A DNA stretch of 64,000 nt from assembly GCA_947470515.1 (NCBI GenBank), contig CANITF010000010.1, positions 1 through 64,000 of the forward strand. Direction: 5' to 3'. The position numbers and the translations under genes were made by a program. The notes under the pieces were generated by a model. That model ran no database searches. It was not told the DNA's origin and saw only the letters and a list, made by a program, of their open reading frames with translations. This document shows positions 35,464-44,945 of this stretch, in pieces (within the stretch, counting starts at the first letter, position 1; every line of letters begins with the position of its first letter). The stretch comes from Flavobacteriales bacterium (GTDB lineage Bacteria > Bacteroidota > Bacteroidia > Flavobacteriales_D > Crocinitomicaceae).

Positions 35464-35596
35464 ATGAATTATGATTGCCATAAGCTGTACCGATCGAATG
35501 GGGAGGTAATTATGAATTATGAATTATGAATTATGAATTATGACTGCCGCAGGCGGCACCGACCGAATGGGGAGGTAATTATGAATTATGAATTAT
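35464..35596 (+). repeat. compound tandem repeat (ATGAATT units plus a longer duplicated unit)
   Basis: Two similar units of about 65-69 bases start at 35464 and 35533; each contains GAATGGGGAGGTAATTATG. They are separated and followed by perfect ATGAATT heptamers (four in a row from 35512 to 35539). The second unit has GCCGCAGGCGGC where the first has a changed version. It lies between the YcxB-like gene and hutG and does not encode protein. Confidence 0.85.
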
Positions 35597-35668
35597 CATT
35601 TTACCTATGTGACCTATGTTCCTATGTGTTTCAAAATGATTTATAACTTACAATACAAATATTGACTT

Positions 35669-36487
35669 ATGAATTCTCCTTTCATTATCATAGAACCAAA
35701 AGTAAAAAAGGTTCCAATAATAATAAGCGTTCCGCATTGTGGGACACAATTTCCTGAAGAATTAAAAGGAAGTTACATTGAATCAATGGCCCAACACCCA
35801 GACGATACAGATTGGTTTGTACATAATTTATACGATTTTGCTTCAGAATACGGAATAACGCTTATTCATGCGAGATACAGTCGTTGGGTAATTGATTTGA
35901 ACCGTGATCCTGAAAGTAAACCGTTGTACAACGATGGTAGAATCATAACCGGATTAACTCCTTCAACTGATTTTTTTGGAAATGATATTTATGTATCGGA
36001 AGATAAAATTCCTGATCAAAATGAAGTGAATCGCCGTCTTGAAACGTATTATTGGCCTTATTACAAGAAGGTAGAAGAGTTATTAGCAGAGAGAAAAGCG
36101 GAATTTGGAAAAGTACTTTTGTGGGATGCACATTCTATCCGAGAAAACGTTCCAACAATTCAAAAAGAGGCTTTCCCAGATATGATATTGGGCGACAATG
36201 ATGAGAAAACAGCTGATCCAAAAATAATTGAAACCGCTTTATCAAGTTTGAGAAAAGGCGAATACGAAATTAGTCATAACACACCTTTCAAAGGGGGACA
36301 TATTACGCGGTATTTAGGCAAACCTGAAAATAACGTCCATGCGCTTCAATTAGAAATGAACAAGATTTTATACATGAACGACAAAGAGATAGAATTGTCT
36401 TTTGATCGCATGTTGCATGTTCGAGCAATATTAAAACCTACATTTGAGGCGCTGATTAAGGTTTTGTCAGAATTGAAGAACAAGTAG
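35669..36487 (+). CDS. hutG: N-formylglutamate amidohydrolase
   Basis: This enzyme releases formate and glutamate from N-formylglutamate, the last step of the five-step histidine-degradation route. The 272-residue protein shows the family motifs SVPHCGTQFP, HPDDTDWFVH, HARYSRWVIDLNRDP, LWDAHSIRENVP and FKGGHITRYLG, with His and Asp residues that bind zinc. It is followed after one base by hutF, which makes its substrate, so the two form an operon with hutD. Confidence 0.93.
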   Translation: MNSPFIIIEPKVKKVPIIISVPHCGTQFPEELKGSYIESMAQHPDDTDWFVHNLYDFASEYGITLIHARYSRWVIDLNRDPESKPLYNDGRIITGLTPSTDFFGNDIYVSEDKIPDQNEVNRRLETYYWPYYKKVEELLAERKAEFGKVLLWDAHSIRENVPTIQKEAFPDMILGDNDEKTADPKIIETALSSLRKGEYEISHNTPFKGGHITRYLGKPENNVHALQLEMNKILYMNDKEIELSFDRMLHVRAILKPTFEALIKVLSELKNK

Positions 36488-36488
36488 A

Positions 36489-37865
36489 ATGAAAAAATAC
36501 GGTTTTAAATCTCTTTTACAGCGAAATGGCTGGCTTGAAAATGCAATTGTAAGTGTTAATGCGAATGGAATAATTACAGCTATTTCAAATGATTCTGTTG
36601 AGATTTCTGCAACAGAATTTAATGGCTATGCACTTCCTGGGTTTCAAAATGCACATTCACATGCTTTTCAATATGCGATGGCTGGTTTGGCTGAAGTGCA
36701 TCAAGTTTCAGCTGCATCTGATGATTTTTGGTCTTGGAGGGAAGCAATGTATAAACTGGCGTTAAGTGTAAATCCTGACCAAATGGAAGCGATTGCAACA
36801 ATGCTTTACAGCGAAATGGTGAGACATGGTTATACAAATGTGGCAGAGTTTCATTATGTTCACCACGATCAAAATGGTCAACCTTTTGCCAATCTAGCTG
36901 AAATGGGTTCACGGATTATTTCGGCAGCTAAAACAGCTGGAATTAACATAACACTTGTTCCAATTTTTTATCAAAAAGGTGGATTTGGACAAGCGCCAAA
37001 CGATCGTCAAAAACGGTTTATTTCACCTGACATTGACAGTTACTTGCGTTTGTTGGAAAGTAGTAAAGAAGCATGTAACTATTATGAAGGTGCAAACATT
37101 GGAATTGGAATTCATTCGCTGAGAGGCGTTGAACCAAATGATGTGGCTGAAATTGCGAAATCGGGTCCACAAAATATTCCTTTTCATATTCATGTTTCGG
37201 AGCAATTAAAAGAAATTGAAGATTCAATACGTTATTTGGGAAAAAGACCGGTTGAATGGATGTTAGAGAACATTGAAATGAATGACCGTTTTCATTTGGT
37301 TCATGCAACACATTTAACAGAATCAGAAACAGTAGGTATAGCAAAAAGCAAGGCCAATGTGGTTTTATGTCCCAGTACGGAAGGAAATTTGGGCGATGGA
37401 TTGTTTCCATTAGAAAAATTTCAAAAGGAGGGAGGTTCTTGGAGTATTGGTACCGATAGTCATATAGGCATCAATCCTTTAGAAGAACTTCGTGTTTTAG
37501 ATTATGGTCAACGGTTAATAACACACAAGAGAAATACATTTACTTCTGAGAACCAAGGAGATTCAGGAAGTTTTGCTATTGAAATGGCAATACTAGCTGG
37601 AAGAAAAGCGATGAATAATTATGCGTCTGCATATTTTGAAGTCGGACAAGCTTTTAATGCTTCAATAATTTCAGATCATTCACCTTTGTTAAGTCTGTCG
37701 TCTTCTGAAAATTTACTTTCGAGTATTTTATATACTGCAGATTCATCGAATCAATTAACAACTATTGTAAATGGTGTTGTTCAAATTGAAAACGGTCAAC
37801 ATATTAAAGGCGAACAAATCAAAGAAAACTTCATTCACGCGATGAAACAATTGAAAAACCGTTAA
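36489..37865 (+). CDS. hutF: formimidoylglutamate deiminase
   Basis: HutF converts N-formimidoyl-L-glutamate and water to N-formylglutamate and ammonia. The 458-residue amidohydrolase-superfamily protein has the metal-binding NAHSHAFQ motif (His56 and His58), the HVSEQ motif, a LVHATHL segment and the Asp of GTDSHIGINPLEELR. The deiminase branch, together with hutG next door, shows that the cell uses the two-step HutF/HutG ending rather than direct HutG-type hydrolysis of formimidoylglutamate. HutH, HutU and HutI are outside the window. Confidence 0.93.
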   Translation: MKKYGFKSLLQRNGWLENAIVSVNANGIITAISNDSVEISATEFNGYALPGFQNAHSHAFQYAMAGLAEVHQVSAASDDFWSWREAMYKLALSVNPDQMEAIATMLYSEMVRHGYTNVAEFHYVHHDQNGQPFANLAEMGSRIISAAKTAGINITLVPIFYQKGGFGQAPNDRQKRFISPDIDSYLRLLESSKEACNYYEGANIGIGIHSLRGVEPNDVAEIAKSGPQNIPFHIHVSEQLKEIEDSIRYLGKRPVEWMLENIEMNDRFHLVHATHLTESETVGIAKSKANVVLCPSTEGNLGDGLFPLEKFQKEGGSWSIGTDSHIGINPLEELRVLDYGQRLITHKRNTFTSENQGDSGSFAIEMAILAGRKAMNNYASAYFEVGQAFNASIISDHSPLLSLSSSENLLSSILYTADSSNQLTTIVNGVVQIENGQHIKGEQIKENFIHAMKQLKNR

Positions 37866-37869
37866 TGAT

Positions 37870-38430
37870 ATGAAAATTCAACATTTCAAAGCAGATCAAA
37901 CAAAAACTATAACTTGGGCAAGTGGTACAAGCACCGAATTGTTTATTTATCCATCGACTGGAGATTTTCAAAAACGTGATTTTCTCTTTAGATTAAGCAC
38001 TGCAACTGTTGAAGCAGAAGAATCGGTTTTTAGTGATTTTTCTGGAATTACGCGAACGTTAATGCTATTGAAAGGGAATCTTACGTTGATACATGAAGGA
38101 CGATATACGAAGGAACTGGAGCCTTTTGATCAAGATACGTTTGACGGAGGATGGGATACAAAGAGTAAAGGCAAGGTGAAGGATTTTAATTTAATGTGCA
38201 AAGAAGGAGCAACAGGATCCTTGGTACATTTTAATCTGCAAAACAATAATGAAAAAACCGTGCAATTAATGGGAAATAAAAATTACATTTATTGCGAAAA
38301 TGGTTCTTTTAAAATTGGAAATGATCTTGTTTCTTCAGGTGAATTAGTGGCTTTGGAAAATGAAAAAGTGATTACTCTTTTTAGTGAAGAAAACTCTGAT
38401 ATCATTCATGTTTCGTTAATTTGTTCTTGA
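37870..38430 (+). CDS. hutD: HutD family protein
   Basis: The 186-residue cupin-like protein begins with the HutD pattern: TWASGTSTELFIYP, then FLFRLSTATVEAE and FSGITRTLMLLKGNLTL, and later PFDQDTFDGGW. HutD is thought to be an accessory or governor of histidine catabolism, perhaps by binding a pathway intermediate. It follows hutF by 4 bases and completes the operon. The next gene starts one base after its stop but has an unrelated function. Confidence 0.88.
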   Translation: MKIQHFKADQTKTITWASGTSTELFIYPSTGDFQKRDFLFRLSTATVEAEESVFSDFSGITRTLMLLKGNLTLIHEGRYTKELEPFDQDTFDGGWDTKSKGKVKDFNLMCKEGATGSLVHFNLQNNNEKTVQLMGNKNYIYCENGSFKIGNDLVSSGELVALENEKVITLFSEENSDIIHVSLICS

Positions 38431-38431
38431 T

Positions 38432-39061
38432 TTGAAAACGCTTAAAATCTATTTCAGTATCTTATTTATATCCTACTCTTTTTTTAGCAAAGGACAGAAT
38501 GCCGATATAAATATTTTAAAGAACATTAATGGAAGTTATACTACAAATGGAGGTAAAACGATGTTGGTAGTTACGAATAGTGTCGATTTTATCTCATTGG
38601 GATTGCCAGTTGGATTATTTATTACTGGTCAGGCTACAAAGAACAAGAAAGTTGTTTGGGATAGTTATGAGTTACTTTCAGCAACAGCCATAAATGGAGT
38701 TTTAACAACGTCTATGAAACTTGGATTCAAGCGCGAACGACCATTTGTGACATATCCGAATGATATAATAAAATACACAAAAGGGGGATCTTATTCTTTT
38801 CCCTCCGGCCATACTTCAATGGCTTTTTCAACAGCGATGTCGATGAGTTTGATGTACCCTAAATGGTACGTGATTGTGCCTTCTTTTGTATGGGCATCGA
38901 GTATTGGTTATTCCAGAATGTATTTAGGAGTTCATTATCCATCGGATGTTTTTGCTGGAGCATTTTTAGGTTGTGCTTCAAGTGTTGGAACTCATTATTT
39001 ATTTAAATATTTAAGAAAGAAATACATGAAACCAATGCAAACGAAATTATCTTTATTGTAA
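38432..39061 (+). CDS. PAP2-family phosphatase
   Basis: A TTG start gives a signal peptide (about 1-22). The three phosphatase motifs are present: KLGFKRERPF, SFPSGHTS, and SRMYLGVHYPSDV, with the catalytic His in each of the last two. Hydrophobic segments between them suit a membrane-associated acid phosphatase. The likely substrates are lipid phosphates such as undecaprenyl pyrophosphate. It is tightly attached to the hut operon by position only. Confidence 0.88.
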   Translation: MKTLKIYFSILFISYSFFSKGQNADINILKNINGSYTTNGGKTMLVVTNSVDFISLGLPVGLFITGQATKNKKVVWDSYELLSATAINGVLTTSMKLGFKRERPFVTYPNDIIKYTKGGSYSFPSGHTSMAFSTAMSMSLMYPKWYVIVPSFVWASSIGYSRMYLGVHYPSDVFAGAFLGCASSVGTHYLFKYLRKKYMKPMQTKLSLL

Positions 39062-39167
39062 GTCGTGGCACAATTCATTTATGTGTCTTTAAAATTTCAA
39101 ATATTCGTTTCATACTTAATGCGTATCTTCGTGCTCATAAATTATAAGCCATTTAATATCCCCTCCA

Positions 39168-39734
39168 ATGAGTTTTAATAAAGAATTAATCGCAAGAAGT
39201 GCAGGTCAATGTGAAGTATGTGCATCAGCTGATACCCTAAGCGTATATATTGTTCCTCCAACAATGGGAGAAAAGTTAGACGATTGTGTTTATATCTGTA
39301 AAACGTGTAAAGACCAATTAGAAGGAAAAGCTGATGTTGCACCAAATCATTGGAGATGTCTAAACGACAGTATGTGGAGTGAAGTTGATGGAGTGAAAGT
39401 CATTGCATACCGCATGTTGAATTCCTTGAAAGATGAGGTTTGGCCAATGGATTTATTGGAAATGATTTATTTGGATGACGACACCTTAGAATTGGCAAAA
39501 TCGACAATGGAAGATGAATTCACAATTAAACATTTTGATTGTAATGGTACGCAATTGTTGCCGGGTGATACTGTAGTTTTAATCAAAGATTTAGAAGTCA
39601 AAGGGGCAAATTTCACAGCGAAAAGAGGAACTTCTGTACGAAATATTCGATTGGTAAAGGATAATTCAGAACATATTGAAGGAAAAGTGAATGGTCAAGG
39701 AATTGTCATTTTAACACAATTCGTCAAGAAATAA
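39168..39734 (+). CDS. PhnA family protein
   Basis: The protein starts with a four-cysteine zinc ribbon (CEVC near 14-17 and CKTC near 43-46) and ends in the PhnA beta domain, with DCNGTQLLPGDTVVLIKDL and IRLVKDNSEHIEG. Despite the name, PhnA proteins have no proven role in phosphonate breakdown. At 188 residues it is longer than the E. coli form because of the central WRCLNDSMWSE section, which is usual in Bacteroidota. Monocistronic. Confidence 0.88.
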   Translation: MSFNKELIARSAGQCEVCASADTLSVYIVPPTMGEKLDDCVYICKTCKDQLEGKADVAPNHWRCLNDSMWSEVDGVKVIAYRMLNSLKDEVWPMDLLEMIYLDDDTLELAKSTMEDEFTIKHFDCNGTQLLPGDTVVLIKDLEVKGANFTAKRGTSVRNIRLVKDNSEHIEGKVNGQGIVILTQFVKK

Positions 39735-39795
39735 GTCTCTTTTTGAGTTCGAATATCAAGCTGTTTTATAACCTTGTTTATTTTTTTTGAAATTT

Positions 39796-40182
39796 ATGTC
39801 AGATCAAACACTCATAAAACCAAAAGACCCTAAGACAGCAATCAAGTCCAAGGTCAAATTTATAGTTGACGAGGAGAAGCAGGTTATCGTTCATTGTTCT
39901 ATTCCATGCAGTCCTGGTGATGGAGTTCGAATTTGGCGAACAACCTATTTGATTACAGATGAAAAAATTAAAATCCCTTTAATCTATTGGGAAGGAATTA
40001 CATTAGCGCCCAATTGGACACCATTATATCACAAAGGTTCATACCAATTCACGTTGATCTTTGGTGGATTACCGAAAAGTTGTAAATCGTTTTCTTTGGT
40101 CGAAGAAATTGCGCAAGCTGGAGGTTTTGTAGTAAGAGAAATCAAAAGGAATGGGACAGATGTTTACCGCGTTACCGTTTGA
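39796..40182 (+). CDS. hypothetical protein, 128 aa
   Basis: I choose the ATG at 39796 over the TTG at 39787. The protein has no signal peptide and reads as beta-rich (IVHCSIPCSPGDGVRIWRTTYL, later YQFTLIFGGLP). Homologues seem plausible in related bacteria but I recognise no named family. It converges on the Nudix gene with only three bases between. Confidence 0.6.
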   Translation: MSDQTLIKPKDPKTAIKSKVKFIVDEEKQVIVHCSIPCSPGDGVRIWRTTYLITDEKIKIPLIYWEGITLAPNWTPLYHKGSYQFTLIFGGLPKSCKSFSLVEEIAQAGGFVVREIKRNGTDVYRVTV

Positions 40183-40185
40183 TTT

Positions 40186-40581
40186 CTATTTGTTAAGCAT
40201 TAATAATTCAACTATAGGTTTGTCTGCTTCTGCCCAATCTAATTGCTCTAATTCTTCTCTTAATAGCCATTTAAAATCTAAATGCTCTGTAAGCTTAAAC
40301 GCGGGGGTCTCACATTTACATAAATAGCTGTGCAATGTGATCGTGAAATCTGGGTAAGAATAATCGACTCTTAAAAATAAATCATCAACGATAATTTTCA
40401 TTTCCAATTCTTCAACTATTTCTCTTTTTAAAGCGAATTCATATTTCTCATCTAATTCAACCTTTCCACCCGGGAATTCCCATTTGTATGAAATATAAGG
40501 AAATCTACTTATTCCGCGTTGAACGCATAAAATTCTTTCGTTATGAAATATTATTGCTGCAACAACATGGTTGTGTGACAT
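40186..40581 (-). CDS. Nudix hydrolase, MutT-like
   Basis: The 131-residue protein carries the Nudix box GGKVELDE...REIVEELE (about 38-60), with the usual final Gly replaced by Glu. Start and size fit the small NTP pyrophosphohydrolases that clean up oxidised nucleotides. The next upstream gene on the same strand (a membrane protein) begins 32 bases before it. The exact nucleotide substrate cannot be deduced. Confidence 0.88.
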   Translation of the reverse strand: MSHNHVVAAIIFHNERILCVQRGISRFPYISYKWEFPGGKVELDEKYEFALKREIVEELEMKIIVDDLFLRVDYSYPDFTITLHSYLCKCETPAFKLTEHLDFKWLLREELEQLDWAEADKPIVELLMLNK

Positions 40582-40613
40582 AAAAATGAAATGTATTTGG
40601 TTTAAATATTCTT

Positions 40614-41120
40614 TTAGCGTGTGATTTTATTCATTCGATGAATCACATCACTCAATTCATCTGATTTAGTTGTACCAATTAGCAACTTTTTGCCATCCTT
40701 GAATTCCAATTGAAGACCTATATTACCAGAGACATTTAACGCTCTGTTTTTTCTGAATCCTCGAATTCCCCAGCCGCCATACTCAAGGATTGGTTTGTAT
40801 TCACGAACTTCATGTTTAGAAATTGATTCCCAAGTATAAAACCGAAAAGAAATATGAATCGGAAAAAATCGGACATAAATTCCATCTTCCTTAATTTGCG
40901 TTTCAAGTTTGAAAAGCAGAAAGACAATTGTAAGTAGCGAAATAAAAATTCCAGTTACAATTAATCCAACATCGCTCAATGGATTGTTACCGAATTGTTG
41001 ATCAAGAAATAATTGTTGGTAAATTCCAAATAGTATAGTTCCATTAATACCTATTAAAATCATCCAAATCCACCATTGTTTGAATTTTTGGGTTTCTGCG
41101 AAAAGTAGTGACTGGTTCAT
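40614..41120 (-). CDS. DUF6141-like membrane protein
   Basis: Two hydrophobic segments (about 17-36 and 50-70) precede a PH-like beta domain with GIYVRFFPIHISFRFY, YGGWGIRG and LQLEFKDGKKLLIGT. This matches small two-span DUF6141-type proteins of unknown role. It probably shares a transcript with the Nudix gene and is divergent from the SNF2 helicase gene. Confidence 0.6.
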   Translation of the reverse strand: MNQSLLFAETQKFKQWWIWMILIGINGTILFGIYQQLFLDQQFGNNPLSDVGLIVTGIFISLLTIVFLLFKLETQIKEDGIYVRFFPIHISFRFYTWESISKHEVREYKPILEYGGWGIRGFRKNRALNVSGNIGLQLEFKDGKKLLIGTTKSDELSDVIHRMNKITR

Positions 41121-41260
41121 AAAAACTAAGATAATGTTTTTTTTGAATTCTATTTGAAGTTCGATCTCAATTTCTCTTCAAAAACAAGAGATAAATAGTC
41201 TTTTATCTTCCGCGTCTTCGTATTTTTGCGGATTCTCAAAAAAAAGAGAATAATAAGAGA

Positions 41261-44200
41261 ATGTTTAAAAATGAATTGTTTAAGAATTACGTTGAATCAA
41301 ATGCTTCTTTAAGTGTTCGAAACAGTTCATGGGATGTAGAAATTAATGGACTTGTAATTGGTAAACTTGGGATTACAGCGAATGTTGTTGGAGTTAACCA
41401 GTATAAAGTAAACATTGTTTTACATGATGGAAAAATTCATTCAGCATATTGTTCTTGCCCAACCCATGTAACTATAGTCTGTGAACATATTGTTGCCGTT
41501 TTGAAAGAAGCCGATGACTTACTTTACAGTAATCCAGAAAAATTTAATGGGCAAACTGTTTTATTGGAAGATGGTACATCGGCTCACCGAACAATTTTTG
41601 CTTTTCATAATTTTTCTTTTGAACAACTCACTAATACATTTATTTTTAAGCATTTATCAAGTATCGCTTCGACAAGTTTTCGAGCACATTACATTCAAAA
41701 AATTGAATATGGTTATGCTGAAATAGTAATTTCAAAGACCTATTTCGACAGAGAAACGGTCTCAATTACCTATCATAATGAGGATTTAACGCTTATTTGC
41801 AATTGTCCAAAGCCAAAAAATGTATTATGTGAACATCAAGAACAAGCGATGTTCTTATTGAAAGACGATGCAGCAATTCGCGTTTTCTTTGATGGTGATT
41901 ATAGATTGAAGTATTTGCAAAAAAAATCAGTTGAATTTGGATTGGAAAATGAAACCAATTTAGATGATTTTTTCACGCTTAAATTGGATCAAAATTCAAT
42001 TGTTGTAAAACCTATTTTAAAAGGGTTAATTTCCCTCGGAGATTCAAGTAAACTAAGACTTGAGAAAGAATTATGTGTTGTTTCTGCTGTTCCAGAGGAA
42101 TTAAAAGTACAAACAAGTTCAGCCAGTTTAACTTTTGTCGTTATTGGTGAAGAACAATATGGAGATGAGTTTTTTATCAATTTAATGGCATCGAATTCCA
42201 CAAAGGAAGGGAAAATCAAAAATCCTATTCGACCATTAGACGCAAAAAACTTTCTTTTTCAAAGCGAAGACACCGAAGAAATGAAGTTTTACATCGGTTT
42301 GAATCAGTTTCAAAGTTTGGATTATAGGCATTCCGTTAAACAAAAAGAGGAACAAGAATTGACAAGTTTAAGAGCAATTGTAAAAAATCCTTTGAGTTAT
42401 GATATTTATTACTTGAATTCAAAATTGTCAGACAATATTACGTCAAGTTCAATTGTAGCTGTTACACTTCGGAAAGTTGAAATTGATTTGCATTTAAAAG
42501 TGGCACAAAAAGATCATTTCTATGAAATAACACCTAAAGCATTTATTGATGGATCTTTAGTCTCTTATACAAAGCTCAAATTACTGTTTAAATACTTTTT
42601 GAAGTTGGACAATGAATTGTTGTTTGTTCCAGATTTAGATGTCATTCGTGTAATTAACTACTTTAAAAAGCACAACAATAAGTTATTGATTCATCAAACA
42701 AAATTTGAAGAATTTAGAGCAATTGTATTAGCCAATTTAGAATCTAAAATCAGCATTGAATACACTTTTTTAAAGCCAGCTAATACACAACAATTAATCG
42801 AACAAGGTTTTGATGAAGAATTGAAACAAATTCTCTATTTATCAGAATCGGAGGATTTTGTTCTATTGACACCTGTTATAAAATATGGTTCTGTTGAAAT
42901 TCCAGTGCGCAGTAAAAAACGAATTTATGCTTTAGATGTTTTAGGTGAACCATTTGAAGTTGAGCGAGATGAGTCAGCTGAGATAAATTTATTATTAATG
43001 ATTCAGCGCCAGCATCAAACGTTTGAAGATCAAGAAGGTTTTGATTATTTTTACTTGCACAAGAAACATTTTTTAAATGAAGGTTGGTTCTTAAATGTTT
43101 TTGAAGAATGGAAAGAAGCAGGAATTGAAGTTCTTGGGTTTAATGACTTGAAAGATAATAATTTAAGTTCTTCAAAAATGAGCGTTTCAATCCAAGTTTC
43201 CAGTGGAATAGATTGGTTTGATACAGCCGTAAAAGTTTCTTTTGGTAATCAAGAAGTGCGATTAAGAGACATTCAACGATCAATTCATAATGAATCCCGC
43301 TTTGTGAAATTGGGAGATGGAAAGTTGGGAATGATGCCGCAAGAATGGATCGATAAATTTTCAAAATTCTTTCGAACGGGAGAAGTTCACGATAATCAAA
43401 TTCGAACGGCAAAAGCACATTTTTCGGTCATAGATGATTTGTTTGAATCAGAAGTATTAACGCAAGATGTTGCCAATGAAATAGCTTTTTACCGCAAAAG
43501 AATGGATGCTTTTAATCGCATTGAAGAAGTTGAAATTCCTAAAAAGTTGAAAGCTGAATTAAGGGATTATCAAAAACATGGATTGAATTGGCTTCATTTT
43601 TTAGATGAATTCAATTTTGGTGGCTGTCTTGCAGACGATATGGGTTTAGGGAAAACGATTCAAATCATTGCTTTTATTTTATCCTTAAAAGAAAAAAACG
43701 GACTCAAAACACATTTAATTGTGTTACCAACTTCACTTCTTTTTAATTGGAGAGCTGAATTAAAGAAATTTGCTCCTTCATTGAAATACCATACAATTTA
43801 TGGAGTTGACCGTCAAAAAGACCATGAAGGCTTGAATAAATTTGATATTGTTTTCACAACGTATGGGACATTATTAAGCGATATTTCATTCCTAAAAAAT
43901 TTCCATTTTGATTATGTATTTCTGGACGAATCACAAGCTGTTAAAAATCCTGAATCGAAGAGATATAAGTCCGTGCGGCTTTTACAAGCGAGAAATAGAG
44001 TTGTTTTAACGGGTACGCCTATTGAAAATAATACGTTTGATTTATACGCACAGTTTTCATTTGTAAGTCCAGGTTTATTAGGAAATCAGCAACGTTTTAG
44101 AGATAACTATTCTATTCCAATAGATAAGTTCAAAGATTTATCGAGAGCGCAAGAATTGCAGCAAAAATTAAATCCTTTTCTGCTTAGAAGAACAAAAAAA

Positions 44201-44938
44201 CAAGTTGCAACAGAGTTGCCTGAGAAAACTGAAATGGTTATTTTTTGTGAAATGGGCAAAGAACAACGTAAAGTTTACGATTCTTATAAAAATGAATTTA
44301 AATTGTATTTGCAAGGAAACGACAAAGAAGATTTGATGAATAAAAATATGCACATTTTAGCAGGTTTAACAAAATTGAGACAAATCTGTAATTCACCAGC
44401 CTTGTTGAGTGATCAAGAATATTATGGCAATGAATCCGCTAAAATGGATGAGTTGTTAGAGCAAATTGAGATGAAGTCAGGCCAACATAAAATATTGGTT
44501 TTTTCACAATTTGTCACCATGCTTGATATGATCAAGAAACAATTGGATGAACGTGAAATTAAATATGAATACCTGACTGGAAAGACAAAAGATAGAGCAG
44601 GACGTGTTCAGAATTTCCAAGAAGATACTGAAACGCGTGTTTTTCTGATCAGCATGAAAGCAGGTGGAACTGGTTTAAATTTAACTGAAGCTGATTATGT
44701 TTTCATCGTCGATCCTTGGTGGAATCCAGCCGTCGAAAATCAAGCAATTGATAGGTGCTACAGAATAGGTCAAAAGAAAAATGTAATGGCAATTCGACTT
44801 ATTTGTCCGGATACAATTGAAGAGAAAATTATGCTTTTACAAGCTAGCAAAAAAGAATTGATCGACGATTTGATCAAAGTTGATGGTCAAGCTGCAAAAT
44901 CCTTGTCAAAAGAAGATTTGTTGAGCTTGTTAGATTGA
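41261..44938 (+). CDS. SNF2-family helicase with two N-terminal SWIM zinc fingers
   Basis: The 1225-residue protein has a SWIM finger at C64, C66, C74 and H76 and a second one at C180, C182, C190 and H192. The SNF2 ATPase occupies the last 450 residues: Walker A DDMGLGKT (about 792-799), DESQ box (889-892), LTGTPIEN, and in the C-terminal lobe VFSQF, AGGTGLNL and YRIGQ. SNF2 proteins translocate on double-stranded DNA and remodel protein-DNA complexes; bacterial members are linked to transcription recycling. A TATTTTTG -7 element lies about 33 bases upstream. It is monocistronic. Confidence 0.93.
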   Translation: MFKNELFKNYVESNASLSVRNSSWDVEINGLVIGKLGITANVVGVNQYKVNIVLHDGKIHSAYCSCPTHVTIVCEHIVAVLKEADDLLYSNPEKFNGQTVLLEDGTSAHRTIFAFHNFSFEQLTNTFIFKHLSSIASTSFRAHYIQKIEYGYAEIVISKTYFDRETVSITYHNEDLTLICNCPKPKNVLCEHQEQAMFLLKDDAAIRVFFDGDYRLKYLQKKSVEFGLENETNLDDFFTLKLDQNSIVVKPILKGLISLGDSSKLRLEKELCVVSAVPEELKVQTSSASLTFVVIGEEQYGDEFFINLMASNSTKEGKIKNPIRPLDAKNFLFQSEDTEEMKFYIGLNQFQSLDYRHSVKQKEEQELTSLRAIVKNPLSYDIYYLNSKLSDNITSSSIVAVTLRKVEIDLHLKVAQKDHFYEITPKAFIDGSLVSYTKLKLLFKYFLKLDNELLFVPDLDVIRVINYFKKHNNKLLIHQTKFEEFRAIVLANLESKISIEYTFLKPANTQQLIEQGFDEELKQILYLSESEDFVLLTPVIKYGSVEIPVRSKKRIYALDVLGEPFEVERDESAEINLLLMIQRQHQTFEDQEGFDYFYLHKKHFLNEGWFLNVFEEWKEAGIEVLGFNDLKDNNLSSSKMSVSIQVSSGIDWFDTAVKVSFGNQEVRLRDIQRSIHNESRFVKLGDGKLGMMPQEWIDKFSKFFRTGEVHDNQIRTAKAHFSVIDDLFESEVLTQDVANEIAFYRKRMDAFNRIEEVEIPKKLKAELRDYQKHGLNWLHFLDEFNFGGCLADDMGLGKTIQIIAFILSLKEKNGLKTHLIVLPTSLLFNWRAELKKFAPSLKYHTIYGVDRQKDHEGLNKFDIVFTTYGTLLSDISFLKNFHFDYVFLDESQAVKNPESKRYKSVRLLQARNRVVLTGTPIENNTFDLYAQFSFVSPGLLGNQQRFRDNYSIPIDKFKDLSRAQELQQKLNPFLLRRTKKQVATELPEKTEMVIFCEMGKEQRKVYDSYKNEFKLYLQGNDKEDLMNKNMHILAGLTKLRQICNSPALLSDQEYYGNESAKMDELLEQIEMKSGQHKILVFSQFVTMLDMIKKQLDEREIKYEYLTGKTKDRAGRVQNFQEDTETRVFLISMKAGGTGLNLTEADYVFIVDPWWNPAVENQAIDRCYRIGQKKNVMAIRLICPDTIEEKIMLLQASKKELIDDLIKVDGQAAKSLSKEDLLSLLD

Positions 44939-44945
44939 TGCAAGT

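Noticed and set aside
35464-35596. Repeat block as a CRISPR array
   Set aside because: The units are heptamers and one duplicated segment, without regular unique spacers, and no cas gene is nearby.
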